NCBI GenBank assembly: GCA_025149285.1
Contig: CP102274.1
Span: forward strand, 6,084,489-6,148,488
DNA length: 64,000 nucleotides
Source of the DNA: Hungatella hathewayi
Lineage (GTDB): Bacteria > Bacillota > Clostridia > Lachnospirales > Lachnospiraceae
Reading direction: 5' to 3'
How positions within the stretch are numbered: position 1 is the stretch's first letter; every line of letters starts with the position of its first letter. The notes under the pieces are model-generated. The model saw only the letters and a program-made list of their open reading frames with translations, had not been told where the DNA came from and searched no databases. Of the stretch, positions 1-6,312 are shown one piece after another. Both the position numbers and the translations under genes were made by a program.

Positions 1-21
1 CTCCTTTTCATCCTCACGCAT

Positions 22-32
22 CACTTTAAGTG
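22..32. promoter_or_regulatory. Fourth copy of the XRE operator dyad
   Basis: CACTTTAAGTG, identical to the operator at 280-290. It overlaps the 3' end of the small XRE gene (its stop codon is at 26-28), so it probably belongs to the next promoter, outside the window. The match is directly visible; the function is inferred. Confidence 0.55.
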
Positions 33-247
33 GATTTCGCAGACAAAAAAATATTATCTACAGGTATTCCATAAATATTAGACAACATGTTTAAGTCTGC
101 AAATGACGGCATAGCCACTCCTTTTTCCCAATTAATTACCGTTCTTTTACCGATTTTCATCATATTTGCCACTTCTTCCTGCGTCAACTTGGCATTTACT
201 CTCGCTGCTGCCAAGCTAATTTGTATCACTTCTGCCACTTTTCGCAC
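26..247 (-). CDS. XRE-family HTH transcriptional regulator (small, element-borne)
   Basis: A 73-residue protein that is almost entirely one XRE/Cro-type helix-turn-helix: helix 2 and the recognition helix are in LTQEEVANMMKIGKRTVINWE (about residues 21-41). It has no peptidase or dimerisation tail, so a Cro- or antirepressor-like role is possible. It is divergent from the larger XRE repressor at 385. Its promoter is nearly consensus (TTGACA, 17 bp, TATACT) with an 11-bp dyad inside the spacer. The ribosome binding site (GGAGGTGCG, read on the minus strand) lies just before the ATG. A copy of the same dyad overlaps its stop codon. Binding DNA is supported by the fold; the target is inferred from the neighbouring operators. 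Confidence 0.85.
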   Translation of the reverse strand: MRKVAEVIQISLAAARVNAKLTQEEVANMMKIGKRTVINWEKGVAMPSFADLNMLSNIYGIPVDNIFLSAKST

Positions 248-269
248 CTCCTTCCTTTATTCTGGAATT

Positions 270-298
270 AGTATACCATCACTTTAAGTGTGTGTCAA
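270..298 (-). promoter_or_regulatory. Promoter of the small XRE gene
   Basis: Read on the minus strand: -35 TTGACA (298-293), 17-bp spacer, -10 TATACT (275-270). The dyad CACTTTAAGTG at 280-290 lies wholly within the spacer, so a bound repressor would exclude RNA polymerase. Confidence 0.8.
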
Positions 299-351
299 CA
301 CTAAAAGTGATATATTTTCATTTTTATGTTGCAACTTTTTCACTTTTGGTG
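280..351. promoter_or_regulatory. Operator array between the divergent XRE genes
   Basis: Three related 11-bp dyads of the form CACTT-N-AAGTG: 280-290 (CACTTTAAGTG), 299-309 (CACTAAAAGTG) and 341-351 (CACTTTTGGTG). The first lies in the spacer of the leftward promoter and the third in the spacer of the rightward promoter. The middle one sits beside the leftward -35. This is the layout of a lambda-like or ImmR-like bistable switch. The sequence pattern is seen; the repressor assignment is inferred. Confidence 0.75.
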
Positions 352-357
352 TATTAT
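329..357 (+). promoter_or_regulatory. Promoter of the larger XRE repressor gene
   Basis: -35-like TTGCAA (329-334), 17-bp spacer, -10-like TATTAT (352-357), followed by a ribosome binding site at 371-379 and the ATG at 385. One copy of the 11-bp operator fills the second half of the spacer, which suggests autoregulation. Confidence 0.65.
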
Positions 358-384
358 AATCTTAAAGAAGAAAGGGGTGTAAAA

Positions 385-792
385 ATGCCAGAACAAGAAT
401 TTAATGCTGTATTTTCTAAACGACTTCGATATTATCTAAGTAAATATGAAATAACACAGGCCGAATTAGCTAAGCACTTAGGCGTCGGAACCACTTCTGT
501 ATATAATTGGTGTAATGGTATAAAAACGCCCAGAATGGACAAAGTTGACGCAATGTGCGATTTGTTCAACTGTAAACGGTCTGATCTGATTGAAGAAAAA
601 GACGATTCTAATGACCGTTATTATCTCAACGACGAAACCGCTCAGGCTGCCCAGGAAATATTCGAGAACAAGGAACTTCGCGCATTATTCGATGTTCAGC
701 GCGACATGGATGCAGACGATCTTCGCGCCTTACACAATATGGCGCTCGCTTTGAAAAGAAAGGAACGTGGTAACGATGACACCGGATGTTAA
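385..792 (+). CDS. XRE/CI-like repressor of the integrated element
   Basis: A 135-residue protein with an N-terminal XRE helix-turn-helix (about residues 7-65; TQAELAKHLGVGTTSVYNW is the core) and an acidic, helical C-terminal half that could be a dimerisation domain. The ATG at 385 is chosen because AAAGGGGTG lies 5-6 bases upstream; the longer in-frame start at 292 would run through the operators. It is transcribed away from the small XRE gene and overlaps the start of the ImmA-like gene by 17 bases, so the two are translationally coupled. By analogy with ICEBs1 ImmR/ImmA and phage CI it is likely the element's maintenance repressor. That role is inferred from arrangement. Confidence 0.85.
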   Translation: MPEQEFNAVFSKRLRYYLSKYEITQAELAKHLGVGTTSVYNWCNGIKTPRMDKVDAMCDLFNCKRSDLIEEKDDSNDRYYLNDETAQAAQEIFENKELRALFDVQRDMDADDLRALHNMALALKRKERGNDDTGC

Positions 793-1189
793 TGTCGTCT
801 TACTTGATTTCCCAGCTCCTGGGAATGAAATGGTTTTTGAAAATGAAGATGATAGCTTTACGATCATGATTAACGCACGGCTATCATATGACGAACAGCT
901 CAAAGCCTATCGCCATGCCATGCGTCATATTGAAAATGATGATTTCCAAAAAGAAAACGTACAAACTATAGAAGCTGCCGCGCACGCTGCTATTACAATT
1001 CCTGTAGAGACTCAACCGATGTCCGCTAAAAGATTTTTGCAGCGTCTGAAAAAAATCCAAGCCGAACAGAAAAGGATACAAAAAGAGCTAAAGCAGCTAG
1101 AAGAACACCTTGAAGTTGTACGAAGCATGAAAGGCTTCGATGATTTTGAACTGGCTGATAGTCAGCAATGGTATGGTAGCAGCTTATGA
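776..1189 (+). CDS. ImmA/IrrE-like protein with degenerate metalloprotease motif
   Basis: A 137-residue protein. Residues 36-56 resemble the zinc-binding helix of small ImmA/IrrE-type peptidases found beside phage and ICE repressors, followed by IENDDF. The usual HExxH reads HAMRH (residues 47-51): both histidines are kept but the catalytic glutamate is alanine. The C-terminal third is a Lys/Glu coiled coil (about residues 85-120). The ATG at 776 fits AAAGGA at 759-764; a GTG at 767 is too close to that site. It overlaps the repressor's 3' end. An inactive, binding-only antirepressor is possible. The family assignment is moderate. Confidence 0.65.
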   Translation: MTPDVNVVLLDFPAPGNEMVFENEDDSFTIMINARLSYDEQLKAYRHAMRHIENDDFQKENVQTIEAAAHAAITIPVETQPMSAKRFLQRLKKIQAEQKRIQKELKQLEEHLEVVRSMKGFDDFELADSQQWYGSSL

Positions 1190-1229
1190 TTAATGACCAT
1201 TAGATTAAGCAATATCTTGGAGTGCATTA

Positions 1230-1883
1230 ATGGAACAGACACTTTATTTTAAGAATGGTATTTTATACAAAATTGATCCCAACGATGGTAGAAATTATTA
1301 TCAAGCAAGATTTTTTATCTCTGATGGAGAAAAGTATGATTTTGAAAATAAAGGAGATATTGAAAGGTTACCAATTCCAAATTTTTCAAGACAAAATGGT
1401 CCATTCCCAGATGTAACAAAATGTTTGGATTATATTGTACGCATGAAAGCAGGACATTTTTATATAAGACACGATTTTGAACTTTGCTCAACTTGTCTAA
1501 GAAAAATGATCGAACTTATGAAACATAGCACGATTTTATGGGGAGAATATGATTACTATAGAATTGTCCAGTGGAATATAGAGATGGGATTTTTTGAAGA
1601 AGCAGAGAGAGCGGAGCTTGACTTAAATAATTTTCTATATCATACACCAAATAAAGTTTTTTTAAGAAGTAATGTTGTCAATACTCCTGAGTTAATTCAA
1701 GAACAGCAAGAGCGTCAAAAGAAAAATCGAGATCGAAAAGAATATTATCATATATTTTATCAACTTCCAGAACATGCGCCCAAATCCTTTGGTGCATATC
1801 GAAGAATGAAAAATAGAAACTCAAAAAATTTCCAGGAACTCATGCAAGTAGCTGAAGAGGCTGGAATTGATATTGAACTTTAA
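1230..1883 (+). CDS. Hypothetical protein, AT-rich, element cargo
   Basis: 217 residues, not recognised. It has no signal peptide or membrane segment. It is rich in Tyr, Phe and Lys, with a lone CSTC pair (about residues 86-89) and a charged stretch of Gln, Glu, Lys and Arg around residues 155-170. Base composition is clearly more AT-rich than the flanking chromosomal genes, which suggests recent acquisition. TTGGAG about ten bases before the ATG serves as ribosome binding site. Its place between the immunity-type genes and the integrase makes it accessory cargo. No function is assigned. Confidence 0.7.
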   Translation: MEQTLYFKNGILYKIDPNDGRNYYQARFFISDGEKYDFENKGDIERLPIPNFSRQNGPFPDVTKCLDYIVRMKAGHFYIRHDFELCSTCLRKMIELMKHSTILWGEYDYYRIVQWNIEMGFFEEAERAELDLNNFLYHTPNKVFLRSNVVNTPELIQEQQERQKKNRDRKEYYHIFYQLPEHAPKSFGAYRRMKNRNSKNFQELMQVAEEAGIDIEL

Positions 1884-1945
1884 CCAGAAAGCCTTAATGC
1901 TATCACCCCCTATTGTGAATTGAAACAAGAAAGGAAGTGCCCTTC

Positions 1946-2488
1946 ATGCCATTGCCAGACAAGAAAACATACTCATCAGAAGACTACTGGAATCTCCCCG
2001 AAGGTGACCGCGCCGAACTGATCGACGGCCAGCTCTACGCCATGGCACCGCCCAGCAGGAATCACCAGAAGCTGATTGCCGCGTTTACGAAGATTCTCGG
2101 CAACTACATTGACAGCCATCGCGGAGATTGTGAGGTATACCCAGCGCCATTTGCTGTAAATCTTGATGCCGATGACAAAAACTGGGTAGAACCTGATATC
2201 TCTGTGATTTGTGACAAAAACAAACTTTCAGATCGTGGTTGCAATGGCGCGCCAGACTTCATTATTGAGATAGTCTCACCTTCAAGCAGAAAAATGGATT
2301 ACACTAAGAAAAATGCTCTTTATTCCGAAGCAGGTGTACGCGAATATTGGATTGTCGATCTCGCCAAAGAACGTACCACCATCTACCACTATGAAGAAGA
2401 TGCTGCACCAATCATCATCCCATTTAACGAAAAAGCCGAAGTTGGCATTTATGAAGATTTGAGTATAATAATTTCAGAATTAATTTAG
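1946..2488 (+). CDS. Uma2-family (DUF820) PD-(D/E)XK nuclease-fold protein
   Basis: 180 residues with the hallmarks of the Uma2 family: RAELIDGQLYAM near the N terminus (Glu24), VEPDISVI (Asp84), the core strand PDFIIEIVSPSS (Glu108) and KKNALYSEAGVREYWIVD, with a Lys after the core and the family's typical YWIVD ending. These residues match the PD-(D/E)XK metal-binding arrangement. The ATG at 1946 is preferred over a GTG at 1937 because AAGGAAG (1931-1937) is correctly spaced. Uma2 proteins are predicted endonucleases, often multicopy and linked to mobile DNA; their biological role is largely unknown. Confidence 0.85.
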   Translation: MPLPDKKTYSSEDYWNLPEGDRAELIDGQLYAMAPPSRNHQKLIAAFTKILGNYIDSHRGDCEVYPAPFAVNLDADDKNWVEPDISVICDKNKLSDRGCNGAPDFIIEIVSPSSRKMDYTKKNALYSEAGVREYWIVDLAKERTTIYHYEEDAAPIIIPFNEKAEVGIYEDLSIIISELI

Positions 2489-2543
2489 CATGAAAAAAGC
2501 CCCAGGAGCTACCAACTCCCAGAGCTTTCCAACACACATATCA

Positions 2544-2595
2544 GCCAGAGCCGATACACATGCCCTCAACAAGCATATTGTATCACAGCTCTGGC
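2544..2595. repeat. 8-bp inverted repeat upstream of the integrase
   Basis: GCCAGAGC (2544-2551) and GCTCTGGC (2588-2595) form a perfect inverted repeat with a 36-base loop in the 157-bp gap before the integrase. A smaller GGAG/CTCC stem lies just upstream. It could be a leader hairpin or an arm-type binding site for the integrase. Function unknown. Confidence 0.4.
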
Positions 2596-2645
2596 AAAAA
2601 ATACAGGGCTATTTTTATGCCCTTTCGAAAGAAAGGAGAAGTATT

Positions 2646-3764
2646 ATGCCTAAGAAACGTAAAGATGGAAGATACTCCAAGCAGGTAACCATCGGTATCA
2701 AAGACGGAAAACCAGTCCGTAAAACAATTTATGGCAGCACTATCAAAGAATTAGATAAGAACTATCGTGATTTTATGAGTCTTATGGACAAAGGAATCAT
2801 CTTACAGGAACAGAACACCACCTTTAAAGAATTGTCTGAATTATGGCTTACAAACGAGAAGCTCGGAAGCGTTAGAGACCAGACAATAAGTACGATTAAA
2901 GGTCAGTTAAGTACCGTTAACAGCTATATCGGAGATATAAGAATCAAAGACTTACGGATGTCGCACATTGAATCGTTTCGAAGCTATATGATAAAATCAA
3001 AAAAACTGGCCCAGTACAATCTGTGCCTGTCCCGAATCAAAGCAATCGTCCGTTATGCAGTCCAGAAAGACATTATGGCAAAAGATATTACTGCTGGAAT
3101 GAAGAGAGTCAAAATAGACAAAAAACCAAAGCGCGCTCTTACGTCTGAAGAACGTCTGTTATTTGAAATAACAGACCTTGATAGTTTTGAGCGCTGCTTC
3201 ATCAACCTGCTTCTCTACACTGGCTTAAGAAAGTGCGAAGCGCTTGCATTAGATGTAAAAGATATCGACTTAAAAAAGAATCAGATTTACGTTTCTAAAA
3301 CATTGGTTGCCAGTAAGAAAATCAATACCTGCCTGCAGGAATACACAAAGACTGCTGCCGGACTCCGCCAGATACCGATTCCCGCCCCGTTGGCAAAAAT
3401 CCTTTTCGAATTCATAAAAGGCCGATCGGGAATTCTTTTTCCCTCAAAAAGCGGCAGATATATTTCTACCCTCGATTATAAATGGGAAAAAATACTTAAA
3501 AAAGTTCAGGCTGTATCAAGCACCCCTCTATCAGATGATATCACGCCACATATTTTCCGGCACACCTATGCCAGTGATTTATACAAAGCAGGTGTTGATA
3601 TCAAGCAGGCTCAGTATCTCCTCGGACACGATGACATTAAGACCACGCTTGACACCTACACCCATTTTGGATTTTTCGATGTGGAGCCGGATAAACTGGA
3701 GGATTACTATAATGCAGTCAAAATGCAGTCAAACGATAATATCATACCCATGAAACATGCATAA
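2646..3764 (+). CDS. int: Tyrosine recombinase (site-specific integrase)
   Basis: A 372-residue phage/ICE-type integrase. It has an N-terminal basic AP2-like DNA-binding segment (MPKKRKDGRYSKQ, residues 1-50), a SAM-like core-binding domain (about 55-150) and a catalytic domain with Arg195 (TGLRKCEAL), Lys235, His302 and Arg305 (HIFRHTYAS), His328 (LLGHDD) and the nucleophile Tyr338 (TLDTYTHF). The full catalytic set is intact. The start at 2646 follows AAAGGAGAAG; an upstream in-frame start at 2490 lacks a site and runs through a hairpin. It is the last gene of the element, as integrases usually are, so the attachment site should lie just downstream. Confidence 0.95.
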   Translation: MPKKRKDGRYSKQVTIGIKDGKPVRKTIYGSTIKELDKNYRDFMSLMDKGIILQEQNTTFKELSELWLTNEKLGSVRDQTISTIKGQLSTVNSYIGDIRIKDLRMSHIESFRSYMIKSKKLAQYNLCLSRIKAIVRYAVQKDIMAKDITAGMKRVKIDKKPKRALTSEERLLFEITDLDSFERCFINLLLYTGLRKCEALALDVKDIDLKKNQIYVSKTLVASKKINTCLQEYTKTAAGLRQIPIPAPLAKILFEFIKGRSGILFPSKSGRYISTLDYKWEKILKKVQAVSSTPLSDDITPHIFRHTYASDLYKAGVDIKQAQYLLGHDDIKTTLDTYTHFGFFDVEPDKLEDYYNAVKMQSNDNIIPMKHA

Positions 3765-3882
3765 ACAGGGCATTTCTTAAGAATGCATTAATTTATTACG
3801 ATTTAACAGATCATCTTGTAAGAAACGCATTTTTCTGTTATGCTAGGAAACGTAAAAAACATGAGGAGGAACCTTAATCAAT
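3765..3882. other. Probable attachment-site end of the integrated element
   Basis: The 118 bp between the integrase stop and the next, chromosomal-looking gene. It contains a dyad around TCTTAAGA (about 3774-3790) and then a ribosome binding site (AGGAGGAACC) for the following gene. The element/chromosome junction is expected here because the integrase is terminal. The core att repeat cannot be defined without the left end. Confidence 0.35.
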
Positions 3883-4650
3883 ATGAGCCCATATACCAAT
3901 AATTCCAGGCAGAACCGAGGGAGAGGAGGCTCCAGCCGGCACGATTCCGGACGGAGTGACTTTATGACGGTCCTCCTGTTTTATGTGCTTCCATTCATCG
4001 TTGTCAACTCTATTATTTTTATTCTGGTTACTGCAGCACCAAAGGGGGATTTGACAATCGGGGAAGCCGATAATTTTACGACAACCACCATGGAATTAAA
4101 GATAAAATCACTTTTTCCCATCAAAGCCATGACAGTAACCCTGGACGGCAACGAAGTGGAGCTCACCAAAACTGCTTCCAAGACCTACACGGCTGTACTC
4201 GGCTCCAATGGAACCGTAAAGGTGAGCTTAACAGCCTTTAACGGTATGAAAAATGTATTTTCAGAACAGGTCAATATTCTGGATGACACCCCGCCGGACA
4301 TTAAAGATTCCATCATCGAGGATGGCGTCCTTTCCTTCCGTTTGGAGGATACCCAGTCCGGAGTAAACTATGACACCATATATGCTTACGATGATGACAC
4401 TCCGGAGATCCTTCCTCTCTCCATTGACCGCAGCACAGGAATCATTACCTTCGACATGCAGAAGGAGAATCTGACCATCTGCGTAAAGGACCAGGTCGGC
4501 AACGAAGCCCGTGTAACGATTACACCAAAGGGGGAGAATTTAAACCCGGAGGAAGCGGCCGCTTTAGCCAGTCAGGAAGCAGCTCAGGACAGCGATGCCG
4601 CTTCCGGTGAAAGCAAGGAAGACCAGACCGGTCTGGAATCTGCAGAATAA
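3883..4650 (+). CDS. Single-pass membrane protein with extracellular Ig-like region
   Basis: 255 residues. A short, Arg/Gly/Ser-rich cytoplasmic N terminus is followed by one transmembrane helix (about residues 29-50, VLLFYVLPFIVVNSIIFILV). An extracellular part follows that reads like two beta-sandwich modules (DTPPDI, DTQSGVNYDTIYAYDDD, VKDQVGNEARVTIT), and the tail is acidic and low-complexity. The DQVGN element is common in bacterial Ig-like domains. AGGAGGAACC precedes the ATG by about ten bases. It stands alone between the integrase and a hairpin cluster. Function is not recognised. Confidence 0.75.
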   Translation: MSPYTNNSRQNRGRGGSSRHDSGRSDFMTVLLFYVLPFIVVNSIIFILVTAAPKGDLTIGEADNFTTTTMELKIKSLFPIKAMTVTLDGNEVELTKTASKTYTAVLGSNGTVKVSLTAFNGMKNVFSEQVNILDDTPPDIKDSIIEDGVLSFRLEDTQSGVNYDTIYAYDDDTPEILPLSIDRSTGIITFDMQKENLTICVKDQVGNEARVTITPKGENLNPEEAAALASQEAAQDSDAASGESKEDQTGLESAE

Positions 4651-4673
4651 TTGGATCAATCCAGTACAAGAAT

Positions 4674-4693
4674 GAATCCCGCAAGCGGGATTC
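4674..4693. repeat. Perfect 9-bp hairpin
   Basis: GAATCCCGC (4674-4682), AA, GCGGGATTC (4685-4693). It is the first of several strong hairpins packed into 180 bp after the membrane-protein gene. A further CTGCGGCGG/CCGCCGCAG pair (4699-4707 and 4733-4741), followed by a T-run at 4762, looks like that gene's terminator. Confidence 0.6.
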
Positions 4694-4762
4694 TCCGCCT
4701 GCGGCGGGTCGCATTAGCGACATGATTCCTTACCGCCGCAGTGCGATCCTGCCCGGAGGGCT

Positions 4763-4800
4763 TTTTTATATCATAGGGGTACTTTCCTATGATATAAAAA
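4763..4800. repeat. Perfect 15-bp inverted repeat with 8-base loop
   Basis: The left arm is 4763-4777 and the right arm is 4786-4800 (CCTATGATATAAAAA). It starts and ends with runs of T/A, so it may act as a bidirectional terminator, but it directly abuts another terminator-like hairpin. Confidence 0.6.
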
Positions 4801-4855
4801 ACCGGGAGAGCGTTTTCAACTGATCAATTCAGATGAAACACTCTCCCGGTTTTTA
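4801..4855. terminator. Bidirectional rho-independent terminator
   Basis: ACCGGGAGAG (4801-4810) pairs with CTCTCCCGGT (4841-4850), with further inner pairing, followed by a T-run on the plus strand and preceded by an A-run that gives a T-run on the minus strand. It separates the membrane-protein gene from the convergent small HTH gene. Confidence 0.8.
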
Positions 4856-4885
4856 CTCGATCCCCCCCTTGGATCTCATACAGTT

Positions 4886-5131
4886 TTAATGCTGACACTC
4901 TTCCACGACCTTAAATCCTACCAGCTTAATCGTCCGCGGTCCATGGCCGAGAATAATTCTCCCGATATCCTCCAGTTCCTCCAGATAAAGGCTGACCGTA
5001 GCCGTTGAATTTTTTCCCACACCGTCGCAAATCTCGCGGATGGTGGGAGAATACAGATTTTCAGAAACAAAGTACACGATAAATTGATAAATTCTCTCCT
5101 GCAAGTCATAATCCCATCGTAAGCCTCTCAA
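4886..5131 (-). CDS. LexA-like winged-helix DNA-binding protein lacking the protease domain
   Basis: 81 residues if started at the TTG at 5131, which has GGAGG six bases upstream; an ATG-led reading to 5191 would start inside the promoter. The sequence DLQERIYQFIVYFVSENLYSPTIREICDGVG matches the N-terminal winged helix of LexA (compare RQ.EIL.FI......GYPPTIREI), but the protein stops without the Ala-Gly cleavage site or the Ser/Lys protease domain. Stand-alone LexA-DNA-binding proteins are common in Clostridia. An inverted repeat over its promoter suggests autoregulation. Targets unknown. Confidence 0.75.
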   Translation of the reverse strand: MRGLRWDYDLQERIYQFIVYFVSENLYSPTIREICDGVGKNSTATVSLYLEELEDIGRIILGHGPRTIKLVGFKVVEECQH

Positions 5132-5168
5132 TTTTTCTCCTCCTGAATTTAAAAACCTGGAACCATCA

Positions 5169-5199
5169 TACCATATTTTGGTAATTTCCAAAAATGGTA
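5169..5199. promoter_or_regulatory. Inverted repeat in the promoter of the LexA-like gene
   Basis: TACCATATTTTGG (5169-5181) and CCAAAAATGGTA (5188-5199) form an imperfect dyad. On the minus strand it covers a TATGAT -10-like element (about 5165-5170) and the region around its -35. It is a candidate operator for the LexA-like protein. Confidence 0.5.
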
Positions 5200-5304
5200 A
5201 TTTTTTCCAGATCCGTATTTTTCAGAAAATCAGGACGGTTCGTCCAATCTGCTGATTTTGATAGGGCGAAAAATCGCCTGAAAGGCTCATAATTACGTAC
5301 TTAT

Positions 5305-5349
5305 TTGCGTTTTTCAAAAAAATACAGTATATTATAGAAAAAAACTATG
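5305..5349 (+). promoter_or_regulatory. LysR gene promoter with LysR-type dyad
   Basis: -35-like TTGCGT (5305-5310), 17-bp spacer, -10-like TATATT (5328-5333), then TATAG-N7-CTATG at 5333-5349 overlapping the transcription start. The same ATAG-N7-CTAT dyad occurs in the metF promoter. A dyad over the start site fits negative autoregulation, which is usual for LysR genes. Confidence 0.65.
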
Positions 5350-5360
5350 GGAGGTGTCCT

Positions 5361-6284
5361 ATGACGATTCAGCAGCTGAAATACATCATAAAAATCGTGG
5401 AATGCGGGTCTATTACGGAGGCAACAAGGCAGTTGTTTATCTCGCAGCCCAGCCTTTCCGCCGCATTAAAAGAACTGGAATCGGAATTTGGAATTGAGTT
5501 GTTCTACCGGACAGCAAAGGGAATATCCTTAACGGCCGACGGCACGGAATTTTTGTCGTATGCACGCCAGATTATCGAGCAGACACAGCTTTTAGAGCAG
5601 CGCTATACAAACGGGAAGCCGGCCAAGCGGCTCTGTTCCGTATCCACACAGCACTATGCCTTTGCAGTCAATGCCTTCGTCAACCTGATCTCCCGAATCG
5701 ATACGGATGAGTATGAGTTTACGTTGAGAGAGACGAGAACGTATGAGATTATTGAAGATGTGGCTAATTTCCGAAGTGAAGTAGGGATTCTCTACTTCAG
5801 CCAGTTTAATGAAAAGGTGTTGAAGAAACTGCTGAAGGAAAATCATCTGCTCTTTATCCCTCTGTTTGAGGCGGCCCCCCATGTGTTTATCAGTTCCATG
5901 CATCCGCTTACCGGAAGGAAGGAGGTCACGCTTGAAGATCTGGAAGACTACCCGTTTCTGGCATTTGAACAGGGAACCTTCAATTCCTTTTACTTTTCAG
6001 AGGAAATCTTAAGCACGGCCCCGCATAAGAAAACCATTCATGTCAGCGACCGGGCGACTCTGTTTAACCTGCTGATCGGTTTAAACGGCTACACGATCTG
6101 CAGCGGAATATTAAACAGCAACCTAAACGGCGACAACATCGTGTCGGTACCGCTTAAGACAGAGGAATGGATGCGGATCGGCTATATTTGCAGCGATAAA
6201 TTCCCTTTAAGCCCGATTTCTCTTTCCTATATCAGAGAGCTGAAAAACGTGATCGCGGCAGAGGGCTTCGTCATACTGACGTAA
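5361..6284 (+). CDS. LysR-family regulator, probable regulator of metF
   Basis: A 307-residue full-length LysR protein with an N-terminal winged helix (residues 2-60; SITEATRQLFISQPSLSAAL) and a two-lobe effector-binding domain (about 90-300). GGGAGGTG is correctly placed before the ATG. The gene is convergent with metF, their stops only 18 bp apart, and both promoters carry ATAG-N7-CTAT. LysR regulators of methionine and sulfur genes (MetR, CmbR and MtaR types) recognise comparable ATAG/CTAT dyads, so control of one-carbon and methionine metabolism is a reasonable inference. The effector is unknown. Confidence 0.85.
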   Translation: MTIQQLKYIIKIVECGSITEATRQLFISQPSLSAALKELESEFGIELFYRTAKGISLTADGTEFLSYARQIIEQTQLLEQRYTNGKPAKRLCSVSTQHYAFAVNAFVNLISRIDTDEYEFTLRETRTYEIIEDVANFRSEVGILYFSQFNEKVLKKLLKENHLLFIPLFEAAPHVFISSMHPLTGRKEVTLEDLEDYPFLAFEQGTFNSFYFSEEILSTAPHKKTIHVSDRATLFNLLIGLNGYTICSGILNSNLNGDNIVSVPLKTEEWMRIGYICSDKFPLSPISLSYIRELKNVIAAEGFVILT

Positions 6285-6287
6285 TCC

Positions 6288-6312
6288 GGCCGGTGAGGGT
6301 TCTCACGCGGCC
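6288..6312. terminator. Hairpin between convergent LysR and metF genes
   Basis: GGCCGGTGAG (6288-6297), loop GGTT, CTCAC and CGGCC (6302-6312, one bulged G). It overlaps the metF stop codon. No T-run follows, so termination is uncertain. Confidence 0.4.

Noticed and set aside
767..775. GTG start for the ImmA-like protein
   Set aside because: It is only two bases from the AAAGGA site; the ATG at 776 has workable spacing.
2490..2645. N-terminal extension of the integrase
   Set aside because: Passes through an inverted repeat, has no ribosome binding site, and the basic MPKKRK start at 2646 is typical of this integrase group.
5132..5191. 20-residue extension of the LexA-like protein
   Set aside because: It would run through the -10 region and the inverted repeat; the TTG at 5131 has a strong GGAGG site.
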